64,000 nucleotides of DNA from Oscillospiraceae bacterium (GCA_017622995.1 JAGAQA010000035.1:32359-96358), one strand, 5' to 3'; counted from the first letter of the stretch, positions 1 through 10,283 are shown. Numbers and translations: made by a program. The notes: a model not told the origin generated them from the letters alone.

Positions 1-1
1 G

Positions 2-376
2 GAGCACGCAAAGCTCTGGTTCAAGGAGCTGAACGGCATCGGCTCCACCGCCGAGAATCTTGCCGCCGCCGCTGACGGTGAAAACTACGAGTGGACCGAT
101 ATGTACGAGGGCTTTGCCAAAACCGCCGAGGAAGAGGGCTTCCAGGAGCTGGCCCAGCGGTTCCGTCTGGTTGCCGCCATTGAAAAGCACCACGAAGAGC
201 GCTACCGCGCCCTGCTGCGCAATGTGGAGACGGCCCAGGTCTTTGCCAAGAGCGAGGTAAAGGTTTGGGAGTGCCGGAACTGCGGCCATATCGTCGTGGG
301 CGAAAAGGCCCCCGAGGTCTGCCCCACCTGCAACCATCCCCAGAGCTATTTCGAGGTTCACGCGGAAAACTATTGA
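2..376 (+). CDS. rbr: Rubrerythrin, C-terminal part (5' end outside window)
   Basis: Rubrerythrins are cytoplasmic non-haem iron proteins that reduce hydrogen peroxide in anaerobes, using a ferritin-like di-iron site and a rubredoxin-type Fe(Cys)4 centre. The frame is open from base 2. What remains is the second half of the four-helix bundle, with helix-borne acidic and His residues ([10 protein letters not shown], then [11 protein letters not shown]). A C-terminal rubredoxin-like knuckle follows, with two CxxC pairs (CRNCG and CPTCN) about 18 residues apart. It ends in HAENY and TGA. The start and first di-iron ligands lie upstream of the window. A strong hairpin follows 12 bp after the stop. 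Family assignment is secure from the two domain types; the exact subtype cannot be judged without the N-terminus. Confidence 0.95.
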   Translation, partial: EHAKLWFKELNGIGSTAENLAAAADGENYEWTDMYEGFAKTAEEEGFQELAQRFRLVAAIEKHHEERYRALLRNVETAQVFAKSEVKVWECRNCGHIVVGEKAPEVCPTCNHPQSYFEVHAENY

Positions 377-387
377 TTTTCAAAGCC

Positions 388-414
388 AAAACCCCCGGCT
401 AAGCCGGGGGTTTT
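388..414. terminator. Bidirectional intrinsic terminator between rbr and the Na/Pi cotransporter gene
   Basis: A GC-rich hairpin (arms CCCCCGGCT and AGCCGGGGG) is flanked by AAAA on the left and TTTT on the right, so it can end transcription on both strands. It sits between two convergent genes, about 12 bp after the rubrerythrin stop and 17 bp from the cotransporter stop. Confidence 0.9.
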
Positions 415-430
415 CACTTTGGGGGATGGC

Positions 431-2053
431 TTATTCCATGCCATGGGGAACGGTGGCTGCCTCGGCAATGTTGATGGAGTGGCCGCCCACACGGCTCAGG
501 CTGTTCAGGATCTCGCCGAAGAGGATGCCCGCTTCCACGCCGCACTCGCCTTTGCGCAGCCGTTCCATATGGTTCAGCTGGGACTGGCTGGTGAGCTTGC
601 GGATGTTGCGCTGGGTCTTTGCCATGCGCTTGAGCTCGTCCAGGGAGATATTCTGACGGTAGAAGGCCGCCACAGCCTTTTCAAAGAGCTGGGTGGCATT
701 GTCATTGATCACGGTCAGCTCCTGCATGGCAGCGGCGGAGTAGCTTACCTGCTTCTCCTCCTGCCGCTCGGTCAGGTGCAGCAGCTGCTCGGCATAGTCG
801 CCGATCCGTTCCAGATCGGAAAGAGTCTGGAACACCCGGTTCACATACTGGGCATCCCTGTCCGACATTTCCCGGACATTGAGCTTCACCAGGAAATCGC
901 TGATGGCATCCGTCAGATAGTCGATGACGGCTTCGTTATCCTCAATCTGCTTCGCGTCGGCCACCTTGCCGCTGAGCAGCGCCTGCATGGACAGCTGGAG
1001 GTTGGTGCGGACCAGGCCGGCCATCCGCTCCACCTCATTGCGGATCTGCAGCAGGGTGACGCTGGGAGAGCCCACCAGGTTGACATCGATGAATTCCAGA
1101 CGGCAGGCATCCTCGTGCTTCTGCTTGGGCACCAGCAGATAGGTGAGCTTTACCACCTGATTGGTCAGGGGCAGCAGCACCGCGGCGGAAACCACCTTAA
1201 AGATGATGTGCACCAGGGATACCTGGAACATGGGATCCGGAATCAGGCCCTCAATAAACTGGGTATAGGGCAGCGCCAGGGTGACAACGGTCATAATCAC
1301 CGCGCCCACCAGGTTGTTGATCAGGTAGATCATGGATGCCCGCTTGGCATTGTTCCGGGCATTCATGGAAGCCAGAATGGTGGGCATGGCGGAGCCGATG
1401 TTGATGCCGCAGACCAGGAAGGAGGCAAAGTACAGGGGCATCAGGCCCTGCATGGCCAGCGCCTGCAAAATACCAACCGCCGCGGAGGAGGACTGAATCA
1501 CGGCGCAGAGGGCCGCGCCCACCAGCAGGCCCAGCAGGGGGCTCTTGGCGTTCATAATGAACTCCTGGAACCAGATCACATCCTTCAGGGGCTTCATGGC
1601 GCCGCTCATGGTGTGCAGGCCCTGGAACAGCAGACCGAAGCCCAGAATCACCTGACCGATGTGCTTGGTCTGCTTTTTCTTGGAATAGAGCATCAGGAAC
1701 GCGCCGACAAAAATACAGAAGGGGGCAATTCCGGACACGTCCAGCGCGATGAGGATGCTGGTAATGGTGGTGCCGATGTTGGCGCCGAAGATGACGCCGG
1801 TAGCCTGGGCCAGGTCCATGATTCCGGCATTGATAAAGCCCATGACCATCACCGTGGTGGCAGAGGACGACTGAATCACCACCGTGACAAATACACCCAG
1901 CAGGAAGCCCAGGAACCGGTTCCGGGTCAGCTTTTCCAGCAGATCCTTCATCTTGGAACCGGCCGCCATTTCCAGGCCGTCGCCCATGTACTTCATTCCG
2001 AACAGGAAGGCGCCCAGGCCGCCCAGCAGGGAAATGATGTTTGTAAAGCTCAC
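431..2053 (-). CDS. Na+/phosphate cotransporter family protein with C-terminal PhoU-like domain
   Basis: The 540-residue product belongs to the NptA/YjbB-type Na/Pi cotransporters, inner-membrane proteins thought to move phosphate with sodium. Residues about 1-310 are hydrophobic and carry the duplicated family signature QSSSA twice (VVIQSSSATTV near the N-terminus, AVIQSSSAAVG in the second half), reflecting the internal repeat. Residues about 340-540 form a soluble, helical PhoU-like domain with ERIGDYAEQLLHL and SINIAEAA, typical of this family in Firmicutes. The start is GTG at 2053-2051, chosen because AAGGAGG lies 7 bp upstream. It is a single-gene unit, convergent with rbr. Direction of transport in vivo (uptake or export) cannot be told from sequence. 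Confidence 0.93.
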   Translation of the reverse strand: MSFTNIISLLGGLGAFLFGMKYMGDGLEMAAGSKMKDLLEKLTRNRFLGFLLGVFVTVVIQSSSATTVMVMGFINAGIMDLAQATGVIFGANIGTTITSILIALDVSGIAPFCIFVGAFLMLYSKKKQTKHIGQVILGFGLLFQGLHTMSGAMKPLKDVIWFQEFIMNAKSPLLGLLVGAALCAVIQSSSAAVGILQALAMQGLMPLYFASFLVCGINIGSAMPTILASMNARNNAKRASMIYLINNLVGAVIMTVVTLALPYTQFIEGLIPDPMFQVSLVHIIFKVVSAAVLLPLTNQVVKLTYLLVPKQKHEDACRLEFIDVNLVGSPSVTLLQIRNEVERMAGLVRTNLQLSMQALLSGKVADAKQIEDNEAVIDYLTDAISDFLVKLNVREMSDRDAQYVNRVFQTLSDLERIGDYAEQLLHLTERQEEKQVSYSAAAMQELTVINDNATQLFEKAVAAFYRQNISLDELKRMAKTQRNIRKLTSQSQLNHMERLRKGECGVEAGILFGEILNSLSRVGGHSINIAEAATVPHGME

Positions 2054-2087
2054 GCGTATTCCTCCTTGTAATCTCTATGTAAAAGCA

Positions 2088-2116
2088 ATGATACACGTTC
2101 TTTACAAGTATACCAA
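2088..2116 (-). promoter_or_regulatory. Candidate sigma-A promoter of the Na/Pi cotransporter gene
   Basis: Read on the minus strand there is TTGGTA (2116-2111), a 17-bp spacer and TATCAT (2093-2088), about 35 bp upstream of the GTG start. Both boxes are partial matches, so this is a plausible rather than certain promoter. Confidence 0.5.
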
Positions 2117-2188
2117 CAGGACGCCCCCTTTGCAAACATTATTTTCACGATTGGAAGATTTATGCAGGCAAAATACAGCGAAAGGCAC

Positions 2189-2334
2189 GGCTCCCCCTCC
2201 GGGGGGAACTGCCGCCCACTTCTCTTGGCTCCCCCTTTGGGGGAGCTGTCACGGCAAATGCCGTGACTGAGAGGGTGTCGCCCGAGTGAAAGGCCACTCC
2301 CTCCGGCCCTTCGGGCCACCTGTACCAGCTAGGG
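2189..2334 (+). repeat. Interspersed palindromic repeat, full copy plus a partial copy
   Basis: The core at 2227-2280 contains two adjacent hairpins: GCTCCCCC/GGGGGAGC (2228-2246) and GTCACGGCA/TGCCGTGAC (2248-2267). The line AGAGGGTGTCG follows. A second GGCTCCCCC-type hairpin occurs at 2189-2211 and a GGCCC-TTC-GGGCC hairpin near 2304-2317. A diverged copy of the core lies inverted at 54227-54270. Such non-coding palindromic units are common in gut Clostridia genomes; function is unknown. Confidence 0.75.
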
Positions 2335-2389
2335 AGGCAGGCACTTGCGGCGGAAAACACCGGCTGTTCAATTTCCACAAAAAATCGCG

Positions 2390-2426
2390 GTTTGCGTATG
2401 CTAACTTTTTGTTTGCCATTGCTAAC
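2390..2426 (+). promoter_or_regulatory. Twin operator-like palindromes upstream of the feo promoter
   Basis: Two copies of the imperfect inverted repeat GTTTGC-N4-GCTAAC lie at 2390-2405 and 2411-2426. Their starts are exactly 21 bp apart, two helical turns, and they end 7 bp before the -35 box. Tandem dyads in phase suggest cooperative binding of dimers of one metal-responsive repressor, for example a DtxR- or Fur-family protein. The regulator's identity is inference. Confidence 0.65.
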
Positions 2427-2432
2427 TTTCTC

Positions 2433-2461
2433 TTGCGCGGGGAAATACCCGGTGGTATAAT
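2433..2461 (+). promoter_or_regulatory. Sigma-A promoter of feoAB
   Basis: TTGCGC (2433-2438), a 17-bp spacer and a perfect TATAAT (2456-2461) lie about 50 bp upstream of the feoAB start and just downstream of the twin palindromes. Confidence 0.8.
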
Positions 2462-2511
2462 GGCATCAAAGAAACATTTTATCGCGTTATTCCCTTGGTG
2501 AGGTGTTTTGT

Positions 2512-4872
2512 ATGACAATGGACGAACTGAAGCCCGGCCAATCCGCATTCATCCGGGCGGTGGGCGGCGACGGCGCCCTGCGGCACCATCTGCTGGACAT
2601 GGGGCTGACCCCCCAGACGGAGGTCATGCTCCAAAAGATTGCCCCCATGGGGGACCCGGTGCAGATCGCGCTGCGGGGCTATGAACTGACCCTGCGGCTG
2701 GAAGAGGCCCGGTGGATTGAAATTGAAAACGTACACACAGACCCCCTTCCGGTTCACGGAAAGGAGCCCCGGATTCCGCCCATCCCCCACCCCTGCGTGG
2801 GCGAAAACCGAAGCGGCCATGACCTGCCCCTGAAGGAGGGCCCTCTGACCTTTGCCCTGGCCGGCAACCAGAACTGCGGCAAAACCACCCTGTTTAACCA
2901 GCTCACCGGCGCCAATCAGCACGTGGGCAATTTCCCCGGTGTCACCGTAGACCGGAAGGACGGCACCATCCGCAGCCACCCGGAGGCCACGGTCACGGAC
3001 CTGCCGGGCATCTACTCCCTGTCCCCCTACTCCAACGAGGAAATCGTCACCCGGGACTTTCTCATGAACCAGCGGCCCGACGGCATCATCAACATCGTGG
3101 ACGCCACCAACATCGAGCGAAACCTGTACCTGACCATGCAGCTGATGGAGCTGGAGATTCCCATGGTGCTGGCCCTCAACATGATGGACGAGGTCCGCTC
3201 CAACGGCGGCTCCGTGCGCATCAATCAGCTGGAGGACATTCTGGGCATCCCCGTCATTCCCATCTCCGCCTCCCGGAACGAGGGCATTGACGAACTCATT
3301 GACCACGCCCTGTTTGTGGCCCGGGCGGAGCAGAAGCCCCAGCGCCTTGATTTCTGTCTGGAAAGCGACGATCCCAGCGACCCCGTGGGCGCGGTGCACC
3401 GGTGCATCCACGCCGCAGCCATGCTGCTGGAAGCGGACATCCGGCGCTCCGGAATGCCCGTGCGGTTTGCCACCACCAAGCTGGTGGAGGAGGACGCCCT
3501 GATAAAGAAAAAGGTGAGCCTCAGCAGTGAGAAGCAGCAGGCCTTTTCCCAGCTGGTTTCCATTATGGAGCAGGACACCGGCCTGGACCGGGAGGCCGCC
3601 ATGGCGAATATGCGCTTCCGGTTCCTGGAAACCCTGTGCAGAAAAACCGTGGTCCGGCCCCATGAGAGCAGGGAGCACAAGCGCAGCATAGCCATTGACC
3701 GGGTGCTCACCGGAAAATACACCGCCCTGCCCTGTTTTCTGGGACTTATGGCCCTGGTGTTCGTGATGACCTTTACCGTCATCGGCGGCACCCTGTCGGA
3801 CCTGATGGAGCTGGGCGTGGGCTGGATTACCAATCTCATTGACCTGGCCCTCACCGCCTGGCAGATCAACCCCGTGGTACATGACCTGGTGGTAGGCGGC
3901 ATCTGCGCCGGTGTGGGCAGCGTCCTCAGCTTCCTGCCCACCATTGTGACTCTCTTTTTCTTCCTGTCCATTCTGGAGGATACCGGCTATATGGCAAGAG
4001 TTGCCTTTGTCATGGACCGGCCCCTGCGGAAGCTGGGCCTTTCCGGCCGCAGCTTTGTGCCCATGCTCATCGGCTTCGGTTGCTCCGTGCCCGCCATTAT
4101 GGCCACACGGACCCTGTCCAGTGAGCGGGACCGGAAGATGACCATTCTGCTGACTCCCTTTATGAGCTGCTCTGCCAAGCTGCCCATCTATACTATGCTG
4201 GTTTCCGCCTTCTTCCCCCGGTATTTGCAGCCTGTTGCCATGATCGGGCTCTACGCCCTGGGCATTCTCTGCGGCATCGGCTACGCGTTTCTGCTCAAGC
4301 ACACCGGCTTCTCCGGTGAGCCGGTGCCCTTTGTCATGGAGCTGCCCAACTACCGGCTGCCCAGCGCCAGAAGCGTGGGTCAGCTGATCTGGGAGAAGGC
4401 CAAGGGCTTTGTGCAGAAGGCCTTTACCATCATCTTCGCCGCCTCCGTGATCATCTGGGTACTGCAAAGCTTTGACATCCGCCTGAATGTGGCCGCAAGC
4501 CCGGAGGTAAGCCTGCTGGCCCTGCTGGGCAGCCTGATCGCCCCCCTGTTTGCCCCCCTGGGCTTCGGCGACTGGCGGGCCTCCACCGCCCTCATCACCG
4601 GCTTTACCGCCAAGGAGAGCATGGTTTCCACCCTGACCCTGCTTCTGGGCGGGGACGCTTCCCGGATCACCACCCTGTTCAGCCCCTTTACGGCAGTGGT
4701 ATTTCTGGTGTTTACCCTGCTGTATACCCCCTGTGTGGCGGCCATCTCCACGGTCCGGCAGGAGATGGGCTCCCGGAAAGCCGCGGCCCTTACGGTAATG
4801 GTCCAGTGCGCCATTGCCTGGGTGGTGGCCTTCGCCGTGCGGCTGGTTGGAAGTATGTTTGGACTTGTGTGA
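2512..4872 (+). CDS. feoB: Ferrous iron transporter, FeoA-FeoB fusion
   Basis: This 786-residue polytopic membrane protein imports Fe(II) in a GTP-dependent way. Residues 1-75 are a FeoA SH3-like domain (MTMDELKPGQ, LLDMGLTPQTEV) that is a separate protein in many bacteria. From residue 118 comes the G domain: G1 GNQNCGKTT, G3 DLPGIYSL, G4 NMMD. A cytosolic helical region follows, then the transmembrane part with both Gate regions, including GFGCSVPAIMATRTL. A GTG at 2503 is also in frame, but ATG 2512 is preferred because GGTGAGG lies 8 bp upstream. The 44-residue Cys-rich gene follows 9 bp downstream, giving a two-gene iron unit. Paired operator palindromes before the promoter suggest metal control. 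Confidence 0.97.
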   Translation: MTMDELKPGQSAFIRAVGGDGALRHHLLDMGLTPQTEVMLQKIAPMGDPVQIALRGYELTLRLEEARWIEIENVHTDPLPVHGKEPRIPPIPHPCVGENRSGHDLPLKEGPLTFALAGNQNCGKTTLFNQLTGANQHVGNFPGVTVDRKDGTIRSHPEATVTDLPGIYSLSPYSNEEIVTRDFLMNQRPDGIINIVDATNIERNLYLTMQLMELEIPMVLALNMMDEVRSNGGSVRINQLEDILGIPVIPISASRNEGIDELIDHALFVARAEQKPQRLDFCLESDDPSDPVGAVHRCIHAAAMLLEADIRRSGMPVRFATTKLVEEDALIKKKVSLSSEKQQAFSQLVSIMEQDTGLDREAAMANMRFRFLETLCRKTVVRPHESREHKRSIAIDRVLTGKYTALPCFLGLMALVFVMTFTVIGGTLSDLMELGVGWITNLIDLALTAWQINPVVHDLVVGGICAGVGSVLSFLPTIVTLFFFLSILEDTGYMARVAFVMDRPLRKLGLSGRSFVPMLIGFGCSVPAIMATRTLSSERDRKMTILLTPFMSCSAKLPIYTMLVSAFFPRYLQPVAMIGLYALGILCGIGYAFLLKHTGFSGEPVPFVMELPNYRLPSARSVGQLIWEKAKGFVQKAFTIIFAASVIIWVLQSFDIRLNVAASPEVSLLALLGSLIAPLFAPLGFGDWRASTALITGFTAKESMVSTLTLLLGGDASRITTLFSPFTAVVFLVFTLLYTPCVAAISTVRQEMGSRKAAALTVMVQCAIAWVVAFAVRLVGSMFGLV

Positions 4873-4881
4873 GGGAAGGCT

Positions 4882-5016
4882 ATGAATATACAAAGCATTC
4901 TTTTGCTGCTGGCCGTTGGGCTTCTGGTTGTCCGGGCCCTTCGGTCCGCCGGAAAGAAAAAGTGCGGCTGCTGCGGAGACTGCAAAACCTGCGAAAAAAA
5001 CTGCTGCTCCCGTTAA
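4882..5016 (+). CDS. FeoB-associated Cys-rich membrane peptide (44 aa)
   Basis: This short gene follows feoAB by 9 bp, with GAGGGAAGG as ribosome site. The product has one N-terminal membrane helix (ILLLLAVGLLVVRAL), a basic patch (RSAGKKK) and a Cys-rich tail with seven cysteines (CGCCGDCKTCEKNCC). This matches the FeoB-associated Cys-rich family found next to feoB in many Firmicutes. Its role is not settled; it may pass Fe(II) to or from the transporter or substitute for FeoC. Position, size and the CxCC-x2-C-x2-C pattern make the call firm. Confidence 0.9.
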   Translation: MNIQSILLLLAVGLLVVRALRSAGKKKCGCCGDCKTCEKNCCSR

Positions 5017-5067
5017 AATGCGCTAAGAACCCCGGTTTTCTCACAGAAACTTTTGTTCATGTGCCCG

Positions 5068-5096
5068 TTGACAAAACAGGGGGGATATTGTAGAAT
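5068..5096 (+). promoter_or_regulatory. Sigma-A promoter of the purine block
   Basis: A consensus TTGACA (5068-5073), a 17-bp spacer and TAGAAT (5091-5096) lie 110 bp upstream of purC. Transcription would start near 5103, at the base of the leader hairpin. Confidence 0.85.
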
Positions 5097-5104
5097 TTTG
5101 TGGT

Positions 5105-5158
5105 AGAGACGAAAGGTGTCTACGGGTGAGAGCCCCGGGGGCGGCTTCGTCTCTTTTT
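5105..5158 (+). promoter_or_regulatory. purC leader hairpin with U-tract, candidate attenuator
   Basis: The arms AGAGACGAA (5105-5113) and TTCGTCTCT (5146-5154) pair perfectly and run into TTTT, so the structure looks like an intrinsic terminator. It lies between the promoter and purC, where it would cut off the operon unless relieved. The 32-nt interior is GC-rich (GGGTGAGAGCCC, CCCCGGGG) and could form competing pairings. No known riboswitch consensus was recognised. Confidence 0.6.
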
Positions 5159-5205
5159 CCCTGTCTATCCCTTATTTTTGACCATAAAAGGAGCATATTG
5201 ATACT

Positions 5206-5919
5206 ATGGAGAAACTGGAACAGCTGTACGAAGGAAAAGCCAAGAAGGTTTTTAAGACCGACGATCCCGAGCTGCTGATCGTGGATTACAAGGATGATGC
5301 CACCGCCTTCAACGGTCTCAAAAAGGGCACCATCGCCGGCAAGGGTGTCATCAACAACCAGATGAGCAACCGCCTGATGCAGTACCTGGAAAAGCAGGGC
5401 ATTCCCACCCACTTTGTCAAGGAACTCAGCGCCCGGGAAACCCTGGTGAAGAAAGTCTCCATCGTTCCCCTGGAGGTCATCGTTCGGAATATTTCCGCCG
5501 GTTCCTTTGCCAAGCGCTACGGCGTGGAGGAGGGCATCGTGTTTGATACCCCCACCATCGAGTTCTCCTATAAGAATGACGAGCTGGGCGACCCCCTGCT
5601 GAACACCTATCACGCTCTGGCCCTGAAGCTGGCCACTCCGGAAGAGATCAAGACCATTGAGGACTACTCCTTCCGTGTCAACGAGGCCCTGAAGGCCTTC
5701 TGGCTGACCTGCGGCGTGACCCTGGTGGACTTCAAGCTGGAGTTCGGCCGGCTGAGCGACGGCACCATTGTCCTGGCGGACGAGATCAGCCCCGACACCT
5801 GCCGCCTGTGGGACAGCAAGACCCACGAAAAGCTGGACAAGGACCGCTTCCGCCGGGATCTGGGCGGCGTGGAAGAAGCCTACGCCGAAATCATGCGGCG
5901 TCTGGAAGCGCACCTGTAA
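5206..5919 (+). CDS. purC: SAICAR synthetase (phosphoribosylaminoimidazole-succinocarboxamide synthase)
   Basis: PurC joins CAIR and aspartate with ATP to give SAICAR in de novo purine synthesis. The 237-residue product is the usual bacterial length. Visible motifs are [10 protein letters not shown] near the N-terminus, [11 protein letters not shown], the phosphate-binding stretch [25 protein letters not shown], and [12 protein letters not shown] near the C-terminus. The start is ATG 5206, with AAAGGAG about 13 bp upstream. It is the first gene of the purine block, behind a consensus promoter and a terminator-like leader. purA follows after 108 bp, and that gap contains another hairpin. Confidence 0.98.
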   Translation: MEKLEQLYEGKAKKVFKTDDPELLIVDYKDDATAFNGLKKGTIAGKGVINNQMSNRLMQYLEKQGIPTHFVKELSARETLVKKVSIVPLEVIVRNISAGSFAKRYGVEEGIVFDTPTIEFSYKNDELGDPLLNTYHALALKLATPEEIKTIEDYSFRVNEALKAFWLTCGVTLVDFKLEFGRLSDGTIVLADEISPDTCRLWDSKTHEKLDKDRFRRDLGGVEEAYAEIMRRLEAHL

Positions 5920-5922
5920 TAG

Positions 5923-7302
<1,380 letters not shown>

Positions 7303-7314
7303 TAGGAGGACCCC

Positions 7315-8730
7315 ATGACTGATCGTTACGAATCTCCCCTTTCTTCCCGTTACGCTTCCCCCTATATGCTGAACCTGTTTTCCCAGGATGTGCGCTACCA
7401 GACCTGGCGCAGGCTCTGGGTGAGCCTGGCCAGAGCCGAGCACAAGCTGGGCCTGGGCATCACCGAGGAACAGGTCAAGGAGCTGGAAGCGCACATCACC
7501 GATATTGACTATGAAGTGGCCGCCCAGCGGGAAAAGCTGGTGCGCCACGACGTAATGGCCCATGTATACGCCTACGGTCAGGTTGCCCCCAGCGCCGCCG
7601 GCATCATCCACCTGGGCGCCACCTCCTGCTACGTTACCGACAACGCCGACATCGTGATCTACCGGGACGGCCTGCGCTATCTGCGCACCGAGCTTTTGAA
7701 GGTCCTGGCCAACCTACACGATTTCGCCGACACCTACAAGGCCATGCCCACCCTGGGCTACACCCACTACCAGCCCGCCCAGCTGGTCACCGTGGGCAAG
7801 CGGGCCACCCTGTGGATGCAGGACCTGATGGCCGACCTGGAGGAGCTGGACTTCGTCATTGACCATATGTGCTTCCTGGGCTGCCGGGGCACCACCGGCA
7901 CCGAGGCCAGCTTTATGGAGCTGTTTGACGGGGACACCGCCAAGATCGACGAAATGAACCGGATGATCTCCGCGGACTTTGGCTTTGACAAATGCTTTGC
8001 CGTCTGCGGCCAGACCTACCCCCGGAAGCTGGACAGCCGGATTCTGAACGTCCTGTCCTCCATCGCCCAGAGCTGCTACCGGATGGCAAACGACATCCGC
8101 CTGCTGCAGCATGACCGCCAGGTGGAAGAGCCCTTTGAGAAGAATCAGATTGGCTCCTCCGCCATGCCCTACAAGCGCAACCCCATGCGCTGCGAGCGGA
8201 TCTGCTCCCTGTCCCGCTACCTGATGGCTGACGCTCTGAACGCCCCCATGACCGCCTCCACCCAGTGGCTGGAGCGGACCCTGGACGATTCCGCCAACCG
8301 CCGCATTTCCCTTCCCGAGGGCTTCCTCTGCGCCGATGCCGTGCTCAGACTTGCTCAGAACGTCACCGACGGACTCCACGTCAACGAGAAAATTGTGGAG
8401 CGCACCGTCCGGGAATACCTGCCCTTCATGACCTCCGAGAATCTGATGATGGAGGCTGTCAAGCGGGGCGGCAACCGTCAGGAGCTCCATGAGATCATCC
8501 GTTCCTGCTCCATGGAGGCCACCGCCCGGATGAAAAACGGCGAAAGCTGCAATCTGCTGGAGCTGCTGTCCCAGCGGAAGGAATTCGGCATGACTCCCCA
8601 GGAAATGGAAGCCCTGCTGGATCCCAAGCTCTATGTGGGCCGCTGTCCCCAGCAGGTGGAAGCGTTCCTGAAAACCGTAGAGCCCCTGATCGCCGGTGTC
8701 AAGCGGGAAACCGCGGAAATCAACCTGTAA
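7315..8730 (+). CDS. purB: Adenylosuccinate lyase
   Basis: PurB removes fumarate twice in purine synthesis: from SAICAR (the product of purC) and from adenylosuccinate (the product of purA). Both partner genes lie in the same block. The 471-residue protein belongs to the aspartase/fumarase superfamily. The mobile catalytic loop is clear as GSSAMPYKRNPMRCERI around residues 280-296, with the active serine in SSAMPYKRNP. An N-terminal ESPLSSRYAS and the substrate-binding TLGYTHYQPAQ are also present. Start ATG 7315 has AGGAGG 5 bp upstream. guaA begins 14 bp after the stop. Confidence 0.98.
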   Translation: MTDRYESPLSSRYASPYMLNLFSQDVRYQTWRRLWVSLARAEHKLGLGITEEQVKELEAHITDIDYEVAAQREKLVRHDVMAHVYAYGQVAPSAAGIIHLGATSCYVTDNADIVIYRDGLRYLRTELLKVLANLHDFADTYKAMPTLGYTHYQPAQLVTVGKRATLWMQDLMADLEELDFVIDHMCFLGCRGTTGTEASFMELFDGDTAKIDEMNRMISADFGFDKCFAVCGQTYPRKLDSRILNVLSSIAQSCYRMANDIRLLQHDRQVEEPFEKNQIGSSAMPYKRNPMRCERICSLSRYLMADALNAPMTASTQWLERTLDDSANRRISLPEGFLCADAVLRLAQNVTDGLHVNEKIVERTVREYLPFMTSENLMMEAVKRGGNRQELHEIIRSCSMEATARMKNGESCNLLELLSQRKEFGMTPQEMEALLDPKLYVGRCPQQVEAFLKTVEPLIAGVKRETAEINL

Positions 8731-8744
8731 CGGAGGGAAACAGA

Positions 8745-10283
8745 TTGGAAAAAATTCTGGTATTAGACTTTGGCGGCCAGTACAATCAGCTGATCGCCCG
8801 CAGAGTCCGGGACCTCCATGTCTACGCGGAGATCGAGCAGTATGATGCCATTACCCCGGAGGAAATCAAGGCCCGGGACTACAAGGGCATCATCTTCACC
8901 GGCGGCCCCAACAGCGTATTCGATATGTCCTCCCCCCACTACGATCCCGTGGTGCTGGAGCTGGGCATTCCCGTTCTGGGCATCTGCTACGGCGCCCAGC
9001 TCATCAGCTGGATGGCAAAGGGCAGCGTCATCACCGCCGAGACCTCCGAGTACGGCAAGATTGACATGACCGTGTCCAAGAAAACCTCCCTGCTCTTTGA
9101 AGACGTGCCCGCCGAGAGCGTGGTGTGGATGAGCCACACCGACCGGATCTGTGATCTGCCCCAGGGCTATGAGGTCACCGCCTTTACCGCCAAGTGCCCC
9201 GTGGCCGCCATGGAGAACGCGGAGAAAAAGATCTACGCCATCCAGGCCCACCCCGAGGTCACCCACAGCCGGTACGGCAATCAGATTCTCCGGAACTTCC
9301 TGTACAATGTCTGCCGCTGCCAGGGTCAGTGGCAGATGGATTCCTTTATTGAGGACACCGTAAAGGCTCTGCGGCAGCGCATCGGGGACAAAAAGGTCAT
9401 CCTGGGCCTGTCCGGCGGCGTGGATTCCTCCGTGGCCGCGGGCCTCATCAGCCGGGCCGTGGGCGATCAGCTCACCTGTGTCTTTGTGGATCAGGGCCTC
9501 ATGCGCAAGGATGAGGGGGACTTTGTGGAGAAGACCTTCACCAGCCTCTTTGATATGCACTTCGTCCGGGTCAACTGCCAGGAGCACTTCCTGAGCTGCC
9601 TGAAGGGCGTTACGGACCCCGAGCAGAAGCGGAAAATCATCGGCACCGAGTTCTATAAGGTCTTCTGGGACGAGGTCCGCCGCCAGGGCGGCGACGATGC
9701 CTTCTTCGCCCAGGGCACCATCTACCCCGACTGCATCGAGTCCGGCAAGGGCAGCGCCGATAAGATCAAGACCCACCACAACAAGGTCCAGATGCCCCAG
9801 GACGTGAAGTTCCTGGACATCATCGAGCCCCTGTCCAGCCTCTTTAAGGACGAGGTCCGCCGGGTGGGCGAACAGCTGGGCATCCCCCACGAGCTTGTTT
9901 GGCGTCAGCCCTTCCCCGGCCCCGGCCTGGGTGTCCGGATCATCGGCGAAGTCACCGCTGAAAAGGTAAAGATTCTTCAGGAAGCCGACTGGGTGCTCCG
10001 GGATGAGATGGCAAAGAACGGCTACGAAAAGGAAATGGCCCAGTTCTTCTGCGTCCTGCCCGGTGTCAGCACCGTGGGCGTCATGGGGGACCACCGGACC
10101 TATGACCACCTGCTTGCCATCCGCGCCGTCACCACCGACGACTTCATGACCGCCGACTGGGCCCGGATTCCCTACGACATCCTGGCCACCGTGTCCAACC
10201 GGATCACCAACGAGGTCCGCCACATCAACCGGGTGGTCTACGATGTAACCTCCAAACCCCCCGCCACCGTGGAGTGGGAATAA
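8745..10283 (+). CDS. guaA: GMP synthase (glutamine-hydrolysing)
   Basis: GuaA converts XMP to GMP with ATP and glutamine-derived ammonia. The 512-residue protein has the complete two-domain layout. The class I glutamine amidotransferase comes first, with catalytic Cys in GICYGAQLI and the His/Glu pair in HPEVTHS. The ATP-pyrophosphatase domain with its PP-loop SGGVDSSVAAGLI follows, then the dimerisation domain ending in ATVEWE. Start is TTG 8745, with GGAGGG about 8 bp upstream; no ATG is well placed. It closes the purine block and is followed by a strong terminator. The 3' end of guaA is a known integration hot spot for islands in other bacteria, and foreign-looking DNA begins just beyond it here. 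Confidence 0.98.
   Translation: MEKILVLDFGGQYNQLIARRVRDLHVYAEIEQYDAITPEEIKARDYKGIIFTGGPNSVFDMSSPHYDPVVLELGIPVLGICYGAQLISWMAKGSVITAETSEYGKIDMTVSKKTSLLFEDVPAESVVWMSHTDRICDLPQGYEVTAFTAKCPVAAMENAEKKIYAIQAHPEVTHSRYGNQILRNFLYNVCRCQGQWQMDSFIEDTVKALRQRIGDKKVILGLSGGVDSSVAAGLISRAVGDQLTCVFVDQGLMRKDEGDFVEKTFTSLFDMHFVRVNCQEHFLSCLKGVTDPEQKRKIIGTEFYKVFWDEVRRQGGDDAFFAQGTIYPDCIESGKGSADKIKTHHNKVQMPQDVKFLDIIEPLSSLFKDEVRRVGEQLGIPHELVWRQPFPGPGLGVRIIGEVTAEKVKILQEADWVLRDEMAKNGYEKEMAQFFCVLPGVSTVGVMGDHRTYDHLLAIRAVTTDDFMTADWARIPYDILATVSNRITNEVRHINRVVYDVTSKPPATVEWE

Noticed and set aside
419-2071. Long antisense frames over conserved genes (also 2479-4893, 5041-7611, 8763-10223)
   Set aside because: The sense strands encode well-known enzymes and transporters; the antisense products show no domains and no start signals.
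5105-5158. Known purine-pathway riboswitch (purine, ZTP or PRPP class)
   Set aside because: The conserved cores of those classes are not visible; only a hairpin with T-run is supported.
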